Shown here in pieces: positions 44,395 through 45,101 of a DNA stretch of 45,101 nucleotides. The notes below the pieces were generated by a model, which saw only the letters and a list, made by a program, of their open reading frames with translations, ran no database searches and was not told the origin of the DNA. How positions within the stretch are numbered: position 1 is the stretch's first letter; each line of letters opens with the position of its first letter. The stretch is taken from NCBI GenBank assembly GCA_938082505.1, contig CALLLH010000011.1:1-45101 (forward strand), in the 5' to 3' direction. The stretch comes from an uncultured Flavobacteriales bacterium. Lineage in GTDB: Bacteria > Bacteroidota > Bacteroidia > Flavobacteriales_D > Sanyastnellaceae. The position numbers were made by a program, and so were the translations under genes.

Positions 44395-44402
44395 TAAATT
44401 TG
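44395..44402 (+). promoter_or_regulatory. -7 promoter element upstream of ruvC
   Basis: TAAATTTG is an exact TAnnTTTG match in the 195-bp divergent gap before ruvC. The remainder of that gap shows no ORF or hairpin. The box would give a leader of about 120-130 bases for the GTG at 44533. Confidence 0.45.
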
Positions 44403-44532
44403 TAGTCGTATTCCTACAGGTCTTCTCCGGAGATGGACAGGTCCTCCGCTGGCTGCGTTTTGGAGGGAAAGTCGTGGACAAGGTTCGTGTGGATGCGTGC
44501 AGGGTGTCCGGCTCTTGGAGGAACTTGGGGGG

Positions 44533-45096
44533 GTGGAATCAGGACCGACCATCATCCTTGGAATCGACCCCGGCACGACCATCATGGGCTATGGGGTCAT
44601 CCGCGCGTGGTCGCGCAATCGGGTGGAGCTGCTCGAGATGGGAGCGCTGCACCTGGCCAAGGTGTCCGATCATGCGGCCAAGCTGAAGCGCATCCACGAC
44701 CGGTGTGCCGGCCTGATCGAGGCCCATGCGCCCGATCATTTTGCGGTGGAGGCGCCCTTCTTTGGAAAGAACGTGCAGTCGATGCTCAAGCTCGGCCGTG
44801 CACAGGGGGTCGCCCTCGCCGCTGCGCTCGTCCGGGAGGTCCCGGTTTCGGAATACGCCCCGCGGCGGGTCAAACAGGCCATCACCGGATCGGGTTCGGC
44901 GAGCAAGGAGCAGGTGGCGGCCATGGTGCAGCGGACGTTGTCGATTCCCGACGCGGACATGCCGCGCGAGCTCGACGCCACCGATGGCCTCGCCGTGGCC
45001 CTGTGCCACCACTATGAGATGGGGACCCCGACCCTCGGTGGCAAGGGCGGCGGCTGGGCCGCCTTCGTCCGCGAAAACCCGCAACGCGCCCGCTGA
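44533..45096 (+). CDS. ruvC: Crossover junction endodeoxyribonuclease RuvC
   Basis: 187 residues from GTG 44533, preceded at good spacing by GGAGGA (44517-44522). The four acidic catalytic residues are D12 (ILGIDPGTTIMGYG), E73 (AVEAPFFG), D148 and D151 (LDATDGLAVALCHH), as in E. coli RuvC (D7, E66, D138, D141). RuvC resolves Holliday junctions during recombination together with RuvAB. A longer start at 44497 is possible but adds residues not found in the family. The gene is divergent from the UPF0104 gene. The C-terminal tail after residue 175 is Gly-rich. Confidence 0.96.
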   Translation: MESGPTIILGIDPGTTIMGYGVIRAWSRNRVELLEMGALHLAKVSDHAAKLKRIHDRCAGLIEAHAPDHFAVEAPFFGKNVQSMLKLGRAQGVALAAALVREVPVSEYAPRRVKQAITGSGSASKEQVAAMVQRTLSIPDADMPRELDATDGLAVALCHHYEMGTPTLGGKGGGWAAFVRENPQRAR

Positions 45097-45101
45097 GCGC
45101 A

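Noticed and set aside
1-45101. Mobile elements, CRISPR arrays and rRNA or tRNA genes
   Set aside because: I looked for transposase motifs, repeated spacers and conserved RNA cores and saw none; the absence is by eye and not by a dedicated search.

Overview
The window looks like a chromosomal stretch of a high-GC member of the Bacteroidota, probably Flavobacteriales. The evidence is: a PorP/SprF-family type IX secretion gene overlapping a giant PKD-repeat protein with a gliding-motility-type C-terminal sorting domain; several promoter -7 elements of the Bacteroidota form TAnnTTTG; few visible Shine-Dalgarno sequences; and a cytochrome oxidase cluster with tandem subunit III genes and a split SCO/DUF420 module. 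No rRNA, tRNA, transposase, phage gene or CRISPR array was seen. No gene-free gap exceeds 300 bases; the largest are about 195 bp before ruvC, about 150 bp between the MsbA-like gene and rpmH, and about 135 bp before the PKD gene.

Layout. 1-6575 (minus): tightly joined run tlpA-like, TPR, addB-like nuclease, family-4 glycosyltransferase, then a flippase cut by the window edge. 6619-7948 (plus): a small unknown protein and murB. 7970-13953 (minus): PorP/SprF-like protein and its upstream 1646-aa PKD surface protein, joined by an ATGA overlap. 14089-17263 (minus): a metal-related cassette made of an MbnP-like lipoprotein, a MauG/CcpA-type di-heme peroxidase and an NRAMP-related transporter that lacks the usual metal-site motifs. 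17379-20651 (plus): addA-like helicase-nuclease. 20665-23657 (minus): MsbA-like ABC exporter and gmd. 23808-26009: rpmH and ahcY (plus) around a phosphopantetheinyl transferase (minus), with two clear hairpin terminators. 26067-30805 (minus): degenerate Rieske-like lipoprotein, tsaB, HlyD adaptor, TolC, OmpA-like protein. 30822-36059 (minus): cytochrome oxidase completion module ctaB, two subunit III genes, subunit IV, a tandem-SCO protein, DUF420 and a CxxC mini-protein. 36084-44337 (minus): envelope glycan region with two Wzi-like outer-membrane barrels around a WecA/MraY-type transferase, fcl, an orphan oligopeptide-type permease, a family-2 glycosyltransferase and a UPF0104-type membrane protein. 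44533-45096 (plus): ruvC.

Themes. Gmd (20.7-21.8 kb) and Fcl (40.3-41.3 kb) together complete GDP-L-fucose synthesis and fit with the WecA-like transferase, glycosyltransferases and flippase as parts of surface polysaccharide production. AddA-like and AddB-like proteins are presumably partners, although their genes lie 12 kb apart on opposite strands. Two separate loci concern copper or haem redox proteins: the MbnP/di-heme/NRAMP-like cassette and the oxidase assembly cluster. The cassette, the duplicated SCO protein, the CxxC mini-protein and the ligand-less Rieske-like lipoprotein are the parts least explained by textbook systems.
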